From Fulvivirga sp. M361 (lineage in GTDB: Bacteria > Bacteroidota > Bacteroidia > Cytophagales > Cyclobacteriaceae), in the NCBI RefSeq assembly GCF_007097395.1, contig NZ_VKDC01000008.1, positions 186,001-250,000 of the forward strand: a stretch of DNA of 64,000 nt. The letters are read 5' to 3'. This document shows positions 57,601-64,000 of the stretch, one piece after another. The position numbers were made by a program, and so were the translations under genes. Within the stretch, counting starts at the first letter, position 1. Every line of letters begins with the position of its first letter. The notes under the pieces are model-generated. The model saw nothing but the letters and a program-made list of their open reading frames with translations, had not been told where the DNA came from and ran no database searches.

Positions 57601-59457
57601 AAAGATTTTTTGACCACTGGATTCAAAGTTACGAAAACCAATTTTTGTTTCATAACTATCCAATACAACGTCGCTCTCAAGCTCCAGCTCTACACGGTAC
57701 AGGTTAGGGGTGTCCGGTGACCAGGGTTCTAAAAGCTGAGAAGATACAGCGTCCCATTTGATGGTATGGACTCCGCTGGTGGCCAATTGTATGGGCCGGG
57801 TAAAGGTCTCTATAACGCTGCCCTCACTTGTCTTCAACATCAGCTTAAGGTTACCGTCAAACGAACCAGCGGTCATGTTGTTGACCTCCAGGTTCATATT
57901 CATACTTTTTCCCGCATAGCTGGTGCCAATGTTCACCCGATTCAGTATTACCTTACCGGTGGTTTCTACTTCTACATCGCGATAAATACCACTCCAATAA
58001 GTGTTTTTGTTGAAATGACCGCCTAATATCCGCGATACTATATTCTCTTCCACTTTAACGATCACCGTATTCACTTCTCCGGCGCCGTTCACTGCATCCG
58101 TTATGTCCAGTTTGAAAGGTACGTTGGGAAGTTTGTGGCTGCCTACCTGTATACCGTTTAAGAATACCTTGCAGGAAGGGTGTACTGCTCCAAATTCAAG
58201 CCAGATACGTTTATCGGGATCAACAGTATTTAAAATGAATTCTTTTTTAAGCCAGGAATTCCTTAGATCTTTTGTTTGTGCCGTTACATCCTTCCATCGC
58301 ACACTTCTGTAAAAGTCCTGTTTCAGCCCACTTGCCTGTATCGAAGCAGGCACTTTGACGGTTTCAGGGAAGGACACCTTACCCGGGACATACCATTCTT
58401 CCAACTCTCCGGTAGCGGTAAGGGCCTCGTCAAGATGGTCCCAGTCACCTCTTAGTGAGATCACCTGGCGGTGGGGGGACGGAAAGCGTTCATTGACATA
58501 AGCAGATTCATATTTAGGTACCGTGTTGATCGGTGGTCCGGTGGCATCCTGTTTAGAGGAAAACCAGCCCAGGTTGTCAATGATAATAGGCTTGACTTTA
58601 GCAGAGATAATGATTTCGACTTTCCCGGGAAGGTCACCCAGGTCGGAAGTGAAGGTCTTAAAGCCATCAACGGTCGTGTTACCTGCGATTTCCGATGTAC
58701 CTAGGGCCAGGGTGGTACCATAATCCACGGATCGTAATGAAACTTCAAAGTAGCCTGCCCGGTTGTCAAATGCTTTCGAAAACTCAAAGGATACGTGCCT
58801 TGCGCCTTCGGGTACCACGCCGACAAGTCTGGCATCATCCTGTCCACGCATCATCAGGCTTTTTCCTTCTGCGCCATACGCCTGCCCGTCCCGGCAATGT
58901 GAGTAGGTCCATTTAATGCCATTGTCACCGGTGAAGGAACCATTCACGTTGGTTGCGCCTGCACTGATGTTGAGCGAGGAGAAGGTTTCCAGTTGACTAG
59001 CAGCCAGAAAGCGCATTTCAGCGAACGAGAGACTGGATGCTGCTGTGGTATATTCAATACGGATAAAAGGGTAGTACACATCGTTTGGGAAAGTGACCTT
59101 GGTGCGCTTACTGCCGGATAGGGCCAGGTCGGGATTGGTGTGAATAGGATCAAATGTAAGACTATCGACAGATCCCGAAACGGTAACTGATATCGTATTG
59201 CCGGTGGCTTGATTATTTGTGATCATATAACCGTTAACCGGCAGGTCCATACTCTCACCAGGTTTTACCACCAACCAGGCCGTATTTTGGTCAACGTTCC
59301 AGGTAGATTGGATATCGTTATCAAAAAGATTATCCAGGTTCACGTCATCTTCAGATCCGTAGATAGTAAAGTGACGGTCCGAAATGATCACCTGACCATA
59401 GGAGGAACTACACAACAACAGAAGGGGTATTATTACCTCAAAGTAGATTTTTTTCAT
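54607..59457 (-). CDS. Large T9SS-exported GH2 glycosidase with C-terminal repeats
   Basis: A 1616-residue secreted enzyme. Signal peptide (ends SSSYGQ), an F5/8-type domain (about 22-155; DNLFDNDIQSTWNVD), a second beta domain (about 160-300; NGIKWTYSHCRDGQAYGAEG), then GH2 sugar-binding (about 330-500), Ig-like and TIM barrel domains with acid/base E734 in MMGNEAGG and probable nucleophile E790 in FRHEYCHS. From about 1266 to 1520 there are three or four copies of an 80-90 residue repeat (VNLTGNGSTQVIVNGQQV; FDLTGGGSIEAINDG; LEVSGVTGIL, LELSGVSGTF). The last 90 residues are a T9SS sorting domain. Substrate unknown; galactoside or glucuronide are usual for GH2. Confidence 0.92.
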   Translation of the reverse strand: MKKIYFEVIIPLLLLCSSSYGQVIISDRHFTIYGSEDDVNLDNLFDNDIQSTWNVDQNTAWLVVKPGESMDLPVNGYMITNNQATGNTISVTVSGSVDSLTFDPIHTNPDLALSGSKRTKVTFPNDVYYPFIRIEYTTAASSLSFAEMRFLAASQLETFSSLNISAGATNVNGSFTGDNGIKWTYSHCRDGQAYGAEGKSLMMRGQDDARLVGVVPEGARHVSFEFSKAFDNRAGYFEVSLRSVDYGTTLALGTSEIAGNTTVDGFKTFTSDLGDLPGKVEIIISAKVKPIIIDNLGWFSSKQDATGPPINTVPKYESAYVNERFPSPHRQVISLRGDWDHLDEALTATGELEEWYVPGKVSFPETVKVPASIQASGLKQDFYRSVRWKDVTAQTKDLRNSWLKKEFILNTVDPDKRIWLEFGAVHPSCKVFLNGIQVGSHKLPNVPFKLDITDAVNGAGEVNTVIVKVEENIVSRILGGHFNKNTYWSGIYRDVEVETTGKVILNRVNIGTSYAGKSMNMNLEVNNMTAGSFDGNLKLMLKTSEGSVIETFTRPIQLATSGVHTIKWDAVSSQLLEPWSPDTPNLYRVELELESDVVLDSYETKIGFRNFESSGQKIFLNGEELYIRGYGELNVFPETASPPTDKAFYIKTITAMKEAGFNQVRHHSMVPNEEYLEVADSIGVLVQVGMTMMGQWTSSGGYTLNHSTRFSKMEKVVRRTMNHPSMFLYMMGNEAGGQALVPRLRQMYDTLGANALFSGSAHHEQALTVNNSHIIESNKDYSDKPYFRHEYCHSSSFPNVANQGRYTAYHPSGNMWYYDRILNGINSRFTNRYENWVKVSRAFQEINRKASVEFFRQKKRNADGYSLWQGTDSEYIMGMLDNFGDSKGASAEQLQKYNGDIIFMNRHDVATDNQGDNSRFGTKEVNLRKRVLYADSLFTGSFEIHNTSGVNIAGKTVNWQLAEYPTGTVIASGSEVMNVENGRRSAADITATLPQVTTMKRLQFKVSMDFEGKAYTNDWFYMLYPNLDSYDKKVFFTADVSTDLVTEFTRYFPNARIVSDTALIDANGVIVSAGLTPLVKSSLRTGKKVFLMSKGLFEEIIWEKGRDASRVPVKYATYLLASGYGTGSKDIFGLPVTNKAPFGSNFPIVADSLPFMDNAFSNLLWKSSAADMSTKFTETEIESCVEGIPRVNKSLIRIWSYLYQTHIESGKLLGTGFTLDPGDVDAMHIFGRFLDYMVSEDFNPAASVSANKFFNAHYDKVGLPSNPLTVNLTGNGSTQVIVNGQQVNIGDLIKYKDTVTVKINGITMNYGLRSLEVSGVTGILNEERSEISFIMPDNPVAMDILLTSKYTVLYGIVEAGILTARLKDHTIVPSGNFVFPGDSLFFDIDINAENQRINSITVTGIPDVFQPTTTFSFEMPENDVNVQVITETFAYPFYFDLTGGGSIEAINDGVMVNSGDLVVTGDSLEVVLNKGNATDFVITSLELSGVSGTFSGDSTQIGFLMPMDTVTLKVFTSAVITGLDNTLFPLKKNKVMVWKDTHLKEFNILINGLDSDHGTAEIYGFGGNFIKSVEAKQGVNPLSFRLSYSNMSPGVYVVRIYSDDLLLFAKMMVTDH

Positions 59458-59798
59458 AATGGATTTGATCTTGTGATAAGGGTTATAATAAATCTAAACA
59501 ATGAAAATGTGGCTGAACAGGGGGTGATTTACATAGCAGATTATACCCCCTGGGAAAAACCAGAATGACCATCGGTTGTCGATAATCCTTGCTGTAATAT
59601 CGGGTAGTGAGTAGGTGTGTTAGTGCCACACTCCGGATAAACTTACTGGTATTACAGTAATCGTTTAGCTAAGCTGTGCAGGCTTAGCCTTTCAGGTATG
59701 AATAAAAGCAGCTTTTCGTTCTTGCTTTTGCGAAATCTTTGTCAACCTATGAAGTTGAGCATCTATTATTTGCTGTTGTTGTGATGTTCTGATTTATA

Positions 59799-59844
59799 AC
59801 AACAAATTGTTTTAAAAGAGAACAATGGGTATTTTTGTATTGTT
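59799..59844 (+). promoter_or_regulatory. Promoter and probable autoregulatory operator of the toxin-antitoxin pair
   Basis: TTG (59807-59809), a 19-base spacer and TATTTTTG (59829-59836) fit the Bacteroidota consensus TTG-N19-TAnnTTTG. Overlapping it are AACAA-A-TTGTT (59801-59811) and the inverted pair AACAAT-N12-ATTGTT (59821-59844), likely the binding site of the XRE domain of the antitoxin. Transcription would start at about 59842, which excludes the ATG at 59825 as a start codon. Confidence 0.7.
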
Positions 59845-59863
59845 AAAAGTTGAAAGTCCTATT

Positions 59864-60667
59864 ATGAAAGACAAATTGTCACAAGTGAAAATTGGTCAAA
59901 GACTTGCGGAGCTTCGTAAAAGACGAGGTTTCTCGCAAGAAGATCTAGCTAAAATTGTTCAGATCTCAAGGCCTTCCATGGCCCAAATTGAATTGGGTAA
60001 CAGAAGTGTAAATATTATGGAATTGCAACGTTTTTCGGTTGCACTTAGCTTTTCATTGGACGATTTCGTTTCGATAGATTTTCTTATGGATCAAGATGTG
60101 GAAACCCAGCCTGTGAAGGAAAAAGATGTAGTAAGGATTTCTGTACCCTCGCTTAAGGTTAATAAGTTCAAAAATGTACTGCTATATATTCTTGAAAAGT
60201 GTGCGGGCAAGCCAAATGTTGGAGAGACGGTGCTATACAAGCTTCTTTATTTTTCTGATTTCAATTATTACGAATTATATGAAGACCATTTGACCGGAGC
60301 CAGGTACAGAAAACTACCGTTCGGACCTGTTCCCCAAAAACTGGATGCTATAATCCAACAAATGATTGAAGACAATCAACTACAAAGAATAAAGACTGAA
60401 TATCACGGATATCCCCAAACCCGTTATTTACCCTTGGAGAAATCCGATTTGACAGAGTTGAAAGCTAGTGAGAAAGAGGTTATAGATAGGGTGATTGAGC
60501 AATTAAGTGACTGGTCAGCTTCAGCTATAAGCAACTATTCACATAAAGATATGCCATGGCTGGCTTCAACAGAAGGAGAAGATATTGACTATGAATTGAC
60601 GTTTTACAGGGAAGCTCCATTTTCAGTCAGGAACTACGGGGAGGAAATGGAAGAGCATGAAATATGA
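59864..60667 (+). CDS. Panacea-domain antitoxin with XRE DNA-binding domain
   Basis: A 267-residue cytoplasmic protein. I use the ATG at 59864 because the upstream ATG at 59825 lies inside the promoter. Residues about 8-65 are an XRE helix-turn-helix (IGQRLAELRKRRGFSQEDL, SRPSMAQIELGNRSVNIMEL). Residues about 105-255 are a DUF4065/Panacea (SocA-like) domain: VLLYILEKCAGKPNVGETVL, KLLYFSDFNYYELYEDHLTG, YRKLPFGPVPQKLD and the late SWSA-like segment WSASAISNYSHKDMPWLA. Panacea antitoxins neutralise many unrelated toxins by direct binding. The toxin gene overlaps its end by 11 bp. It probably represses its own promoter with the palindromes found there. Confidence 0.92.
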   Translation: MKDKLSQVKIGQRLAELRKRRGFSQEDLAKIVQISRPSMAQIELGNRSVNIMELQRFSVALSFSLDDFVSIDFLMDQDVETQPVKEKDVVRISVPSLKVNKFKNVLLYILEKCAGKPNVGETVLYKLLYFSDFNYYELYEDHLTGARYRKLPFGPVPQKLDAIIQQMIEDNQLQRIKTEYHGYPQTRYLPLEKSDLTELKASEKEVIDRVIEQLSDWSASAISNYSHKDMPWLASTEGEDIDYELTFYREAPFSVRNYGEEMEEHEI

Positions 60668-61007
60668 TGAACTGGAAGAATTCAGGAAAGATATAAAGAA
60701 GCTTCTTAAAAAGTACCGGACCTTAAAAGATGATTTAGAAGTAGTCAAAAAAGTTTTGGATATAAAACCTGAAGCGAGACCACCTTTTAGTTTCCGGATT
60801 GACGGCTTAGGAATTGAGACGTGTGTAATTAAGGTTAAAAAAATAGCTTGTAAGGCCCTGAAGGGTAGAGGAGTGAACTCAGGTTTACGACTTATATACG
60901 CTCATTTTATAGAAAGTGAGCGTATTACATTTATTGAATTATATCATAAAAGTGACAAACACAACGAGGACAGGCAAAGAATAATTAAAAACTTCAAACA
61001 AGATTAA
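60657..61007 (+). CDS. RelE/ParE-superfamily-like toxin paired with the Panacea antitoxin
   Basis: A 116-residue basic protein whose ATG overlaps the antitoxin stop by 11 bp, so translation is coupled. N-terminal helices (LEEFRKDIKKLLKKYRTLKDDLEVVKK is about 6-32) are followed by strands (FSFRIDGLGIETCVIKVKKI, GLRLIYAHFIESERITFIELY) and a basic tail (KHNEDRQRIIKNFK), the layout of RelE-fold mRNA interferases; SGLRLIYAH and the ELYHKSDK segment fit toxins that cut ribosome-bound mRNA. No membrane segment. Alternative: a ParE-like gyrase poison with the same fold. Its position after a Panacea antitoxin supports the toxin call strongly. Confidence 0.85.
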   Translation: MKYDELEEFRKDIKKLLKKYRTLKDDLEVVKKVLDIKPEARPPFSFRIDGLGIETCVIKVKKIACKALKGRGVNSGLRLIYAHFIESERITFIELYHKSDKHNEDRQRIIKNFKQD

Positions 61008-61048
61008 AGATAAGACCGGTACGTCTGTTCCAACCAAGTAAAGTGTAG

Positions 61049-61165
61049 TTGCATTCTTATAAATCAGCTTCTGAATTTTACAGGAAGTGTGGATTTGAAA
61101 ATCCGTATCCGGGTAAAAATGATCTAAAGATTATTGATGGGTATCTCAGTCGTAATATAGGATGA
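61049..61165 (+). pseudogene. Possible acetyltransferase C-terminal remnant
   Basis: A 38-codon frame with no ATG encodes a segment including SASEFYRKCGFENPYPG, resembling the end of a GNAT acetyltransferase (the AxxFYxKxGF motif), and closes at TGA 61163-61165. A stop immediately upstream shows that the rest is gone or shifted. It sits just after the toxin gene. Short length leaves doubt. Confidence 0.35.
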
Positions 61166-61293
61166 TGTATTTAGGAGGGAACAATTCCAGTTGGATCGTC
61201 CCTGTTGCAGTTCGATCTCTGATGTGCACATGAAAAAGAGGAGATCGTCTCAAAAACCCGATCATGAAAGTTGGAATAAGGTTGTTTTCAGTA

Positions 61294-61325
61294 AAAAGAG
61301 GCTGCCCTTCTTGAAGACAACCTCC
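61294..61325 (-). terminator. Intrinsic terminator of the CBM3 glycosidase gene
   Basis: On the minus strand a 9-bp stem (GAGGTTGTC with GGCAGCCTC, two G-U pairs) and a small loop are followed by TTTTT. It lies 39 bp downstream of the stop at 61364 and faces the right way. Confidence 0.78.
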
Positions 61326-61363
61326 CCGTTCGGCGGACCCTCTGCTTATTCTGTGTTCAATTT

Positions 61364-64000
61364 CTATTCGTTTTTCACTACTTTAAAGTTAACCGGAGTA
61401 TCATTGTCAGGAATGACCTGTAGCATATAAATACCTGCCCGGAGATTAGCGGATATATTCAGTTCTCTCTGCCCCATGGGAATGGGTTTACGGTAGAACA
61501 ACTGGCCGTTGATGTCTCGCAGTTCTACCCGGCCGCTCTCGATGTGGTTTGGAATATAAACAGTCAGAATATCATTGAATGGGTTGGGGAAAACCGTCAT
61601 GGTCTGGTTAGCCCTGTTTTCGTTTGGTTCAGAAGAGGTAATACTTACTTCAATAGGTTCAGCCCCCCAAACCAACATGTCATTTTGGTACAGGGTGACC
61701 TGATCATTTTTTATCCATACATCAGTGGGCAGGAAAGAGTGATCATCGGTTTCATTGAAGGCCGTTGAGTTGCTTTTTGTAACCCGTACCTGGATAGTGC
61801 CTGACACGGCGCCAGTGACCAAAACCCCCGCCCCTGCATCGAAAGTAAGCTCCAAATACGTGTCGGCACCTTCCCGGGCCGGATCAAGTGCCACAAAAGC
61901 AGCTTGAATGTGTTCTATTCCAGGTCCGGCCTCCTGGATGAAAACTTCCAAAGGAGAAGGGCCTTCATTCGTAAACCAATAGCGTAATTTGATATCCTCG
62001 TAAGGCACGTCTACTTCCCTGTCGTTAACAATGCGAAAGAAAAGCGTCAGTTGATCGTCTTCGGGGCTGCCTTCGTTGCGGGATTCCACCCAGATCTCAT
62101 CTGTGAAGCTACCCTTGTTTTTATTGATGGTCAGTATATTAGACGGATAAAAACTCTCGGAACTCGTATTCTTAGCTTTTACTACATAATAATGTGATCC
62201 CGGGCGACTGTTTGTAGTGTCTACAAATGAAGTTCCATTTATTTCATCAGCCACTTGTTGATAATTAGTCCACGGCGTACGACTGCGGAATATCTGGTAA
62301 GTGGCATTGTAAGAGGAATCAGATTCGGTCCATTGCAGTGATACGTCTCCGTTGGAGGTTTCCGAACCTCTCAGGTCATGGGGAGCAAAAGGAACTTCCG
62401 CTTTTGGTGTAGCTGCGAGTACATTTGACCACGGGCTGTCGCCTTCACCATTGTAGGCCACCACTCTAAAATAATATTTTGTGTCATTCGTAAGGTCTTT
62501 TATTGTAAATCCTGAGGCATTCCGCGCATCCACTTCCTTGTCCGGAGACGATTCGTTCGTTCCATAAAGGACCCGGTATCCGGAAGCATAGGGTACACTT
62601 TTCCAGAGCAAAGTTACACGACTATTTCTTTCATGGGTTTTTACCAGTGCCGGAGCTTCGGGTTTTGCCATTTTCACATCGATAGCTTTGGATAATGGGC
62701 TTTCTCCGGATGAATTAAAGGCAGCAACAGCGACATAGTTGACAGCATTTTTGGGAAGGTCCAGTATATGGCTATTGTTATCTGCTCCTTCGATGGTAAC
62801 CGACTGGTTCAGTTGTGACGGACTAGTCCCATAGTATAAGGTATACCCTTCAGCATTGTCCCGCTTCCACCATTTCAGTTCTGCTCCGGACGTGGATACC
62901 TCAGCCTTAAATATACGTGGTGCGGGCGGGACTTTCATACCTGAGTCCCATTCCAGTCTGCAAACGCTATAACCGGGGATAGTGACGACTCCATCAATCA
63001 TGTCAACGATGTCGCTTACGGTGCCAAAACCTTGATTTGCCAGCGGACTGGAGCTACTCACGATTACTCTTGTAACATTTGCAGGAAGGCTTAACCCCCG
63101 GATAGTAATATCGTGAGGTATATCTGATTTGTTTGTGAGCAAAATATAATCCTTATCGTAAGCGCCACGATAGCTATTGGCGTAGATGGCCGGGATGTTA
63201 TCTACCTGGCTGTTAGAATGCTCTGCCAATACCGTTTCTCCCCCCGTCACCTGCGTATCCCAGCTATAGTTACTCCGGTTCAATGCTTCCACCGCTGTGA
63301 GTATAGCGCTGCCTGCAGGCACAATGTCAAAACCATATTGGATCGTATCTGCATTAAGTTCGATGTCACCATTGAAGGCCGCTTCCAGGAGGCTGTTATG
63401 GTTGAATTCGGGTCTTATTACATTGGTATTAAAAACGTGGAGCCCCAGGTATCTGGCATTAGGAAAGGCAGTATTGCGCATAAGGTATTCCGCGTTGTAT
63501 AACCCACTGTAAAAGGTACCACCCAACGTATTGTTGAATACATTATACTCGGTAATGATATAAGGCATATCTGTTCCGAAGCCGTTGCGTACTTTTAGAG
63601 GAGCATCTGTACCCCCGATCTGCAAGCCTGCATTCCCATTTCTGATCGCCAGGGCGTCCGAAGGATTACTGTTATTAAAGGCAGCGTAGGAGTGCATGGA
63701 GTATATGTCCCAAAACCGAGGAGTAAAGTCGCGTACCTGTTTGGAAAAACCTGTTTCAATATCAACACCCCAACTGGCGCTGGGCGCTGTTAAAGCTTCC
63801 GGATAGTTCAGTTTGATAGCATCACTGATGGGGCGCATTTTAGCGGCGTAATCCGTACCGCCATTATAAAAATAATGATTAAGACTGGGGGTAAAGAAAA
63901 AGGGCTCATTGTTAAGTTGCCAGTACTCCACTTCTATGTGATTATCCTTACAGAACCTGGCGAAAAGACCCGCCTCTTCAGGGTCACCCATGAAGCCGGG
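61364..64000 (-). CDS. T9SS-exported clan GH-A-like glycosidase with FN3 and CBM3 domains (5' part outside window)
   Basis: The frame continues past the right edge; at least 878 residues are visible. The visible start is the second half of a (beta/alpha)8 barrel with WQLNNEPFFF (acid/base Glu in the NEP motif) and PYIITEYNVFNNT (nucleophile Glu), as in clan GH-A families such as GH39, GH44 or GH51. An all-beta domain follows, then three fibronectin type III repeats (about 350-640; AEGYTLYYGTSPSQL, ASGYRVLYGTNESSP, YQIFRSRTPWTNYQ), a CBM3 (about 645-790; LTLFFRIVNDREVDVPYEDI, FVALDPAREGADTYLELTF, DDHSFLPTDVW) and a T9SS sorting domain (VFPNPFNDILTVYI). CBM3 indicates binding to cellulose or a crystalline glycan. 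Secreted by T9SS. Confidence 0.9.
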   Translation of the reverse strand, partial: PGFMGDPEEAGLFARFCKDNHIEVEYWQLNNEPFFFTPSLNHYFYNGGTDYAAKMRPISDAIKLNYPEALTAPSASWGVDIETGFSKQVRDFTPRFWDIYSMHSYAAFNNSNPSDALAIRNGNAGLQIGGTDAPLKVRNGFGTDMPYIITEYNVFNNTLGGTFYSGLYNAEYLMRNTAFPNARYLGLHVFNTNVIRPEFNHNSLLEAAFNGDIELNADTIQYGFDIVPAGSAILTAVEALNRSNYSWDTQVTGGETVLAEHSNSQVDNIPAIYANSYRGAYDKDYILLTNKSDIPHDITIRGLSLPANVTRVIVSSSSPLANQGFGTVSDIVDMIDGVVTIPGYSVCRLEWDSGMKVPPAPRIFKAEVSTSGAELKWWKRDNAEGYTLYYGTSPSQLNQSVTIEGADNNSHILDLPKNAVNYVAVAAFNSSGESPLSKAIDVKMAKPEAPALVKTHERNSRVTLLWKSVPYASGYRVLYGTNESSPDKEVDARNASGFTIKDLTNDTKYYFRVVAYNGEGDSPWSNVLAATPKAEVPFAPHDLRGSETSNGDVSLQWTESDSSYNATYQIFRSRTPWTNYQQVADEINGTSFVDTTNSRPGSHYYVVKAKNTSSESFYPSNILTINKNKGSFTDEIWVESRNEGSPEDDQLTLFFRIVNDREVDVPYEDIKLRYWFTNEGPSPLEVFIQEAGPGIEHIQAAFVALDPAREGADTYLELTFDAGAGVLVTGAVSGTIQVRVTKSNSTAFNETDDHSFLPTDVWIKNDQVTLYQNDMLVWGAEPIEVSITSSEPNENRANQTMTVFPNPFNDILTVYIPNHIESGRVELRDINGQLFYRKPIPMGQRELNISANLRAGIYMLQVIPDNDTPVNFKVVKNE

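Noticed and set aside
59209-59568. 119-codon plus-strand open frame before the toxin-antitoxin genes
   Set aside because: Mostly antisense to the 5' end of the large GH2 gene; the protein has no family features.
59825-59863. ATG at 59825 as the antitoxin start
   Set aside because: It lies between the -33 and -7 promoter elements, upstream of the predicted transcription start.

Overview
The window comes from a Bacteroidota chromosome, most likely a gliding or marine/soil-type Cytophagales relative. The evidence is four SusC/SusD-type genes in two pairs-of-pairs arrangements plus a FecR/ECF-controlled pair, a hybrid two-component regulator, several type IX secretion (T9SS) C-terminal sorting domains, a PorP/SprF protein next to a CHU_C (gliding-associated C-terminal) protein, a HisKA_2 kinase with TPRs and a LytTR regulator. 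Base composition is moderate. I see no rRNA, tRNA or CRISPR array.

Region 1 (1-7.8 kb) is loosely packed: a protein running off the left edge, a small Cys-rich protein, about 1.3 kb with no convincing gene, a membrane-anchored TIR protein, a LytTR regulator with a TPR histidine kinase, a tiny acidic lipoprotein, and an unrecognised 256-residue protein. Region 2 (7.8-17 kb) holds a T9SS cargo protein and then, on the minus strand, a complete sigma/anti-sigma transport locus: ECF sigma, FecR, STN-type SusC, SusD-like lipoprotein, and a secreted endonuclease/exonuclease/phosphatase lipoprotein. An intrinsic terminator sits directly before that last gene.

Region 3 (17.2-22 kb) has a secreted protein of unknown role, a PorP/SprF protein with a SPOR-like tail, and a CHU_C protein that has lost its 5' part at an IS1380-family element. 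The other side of the element carries the 3' end of a different, oppositely oriented gene, and there is no clear target duplication, so the element marks a deletion or rearrangement.

Region 4 (22-53.9 kb) is one long plus-strand polysaccharide utilisation region: a BSP-type metallopeptidase, two GH92 alpha-mannosidase-like enzymes, a GH43 enzyme, two tandem SusC/SusD pairs, a DUF1735 surface lipoprotein, an HTCS regulator, a GH2 enzyme, a 41-residue membrane protein, a sulfatase with a C-terminal F5/8-type domain, a second GH2 protein whose expected acid/base Glu is His, and an alpha-galactosidase-like gene broken by a one-base frameshift. The gene set suggests a branched, sulfated glycan containing galactose and mannose; this is inference.

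Region 5 (54.6-64 kb) has two large T9SS-exported glycosidases on the minus strand (a 1616-residue GH2 protein with C-terminal repeats, and a clan-A-like enzyme with FN3, CBM3 and sorting domains that runs off the right edge). Between them lies a Panacea-type toxin-antitoxin pair with a readable promoter and operator.
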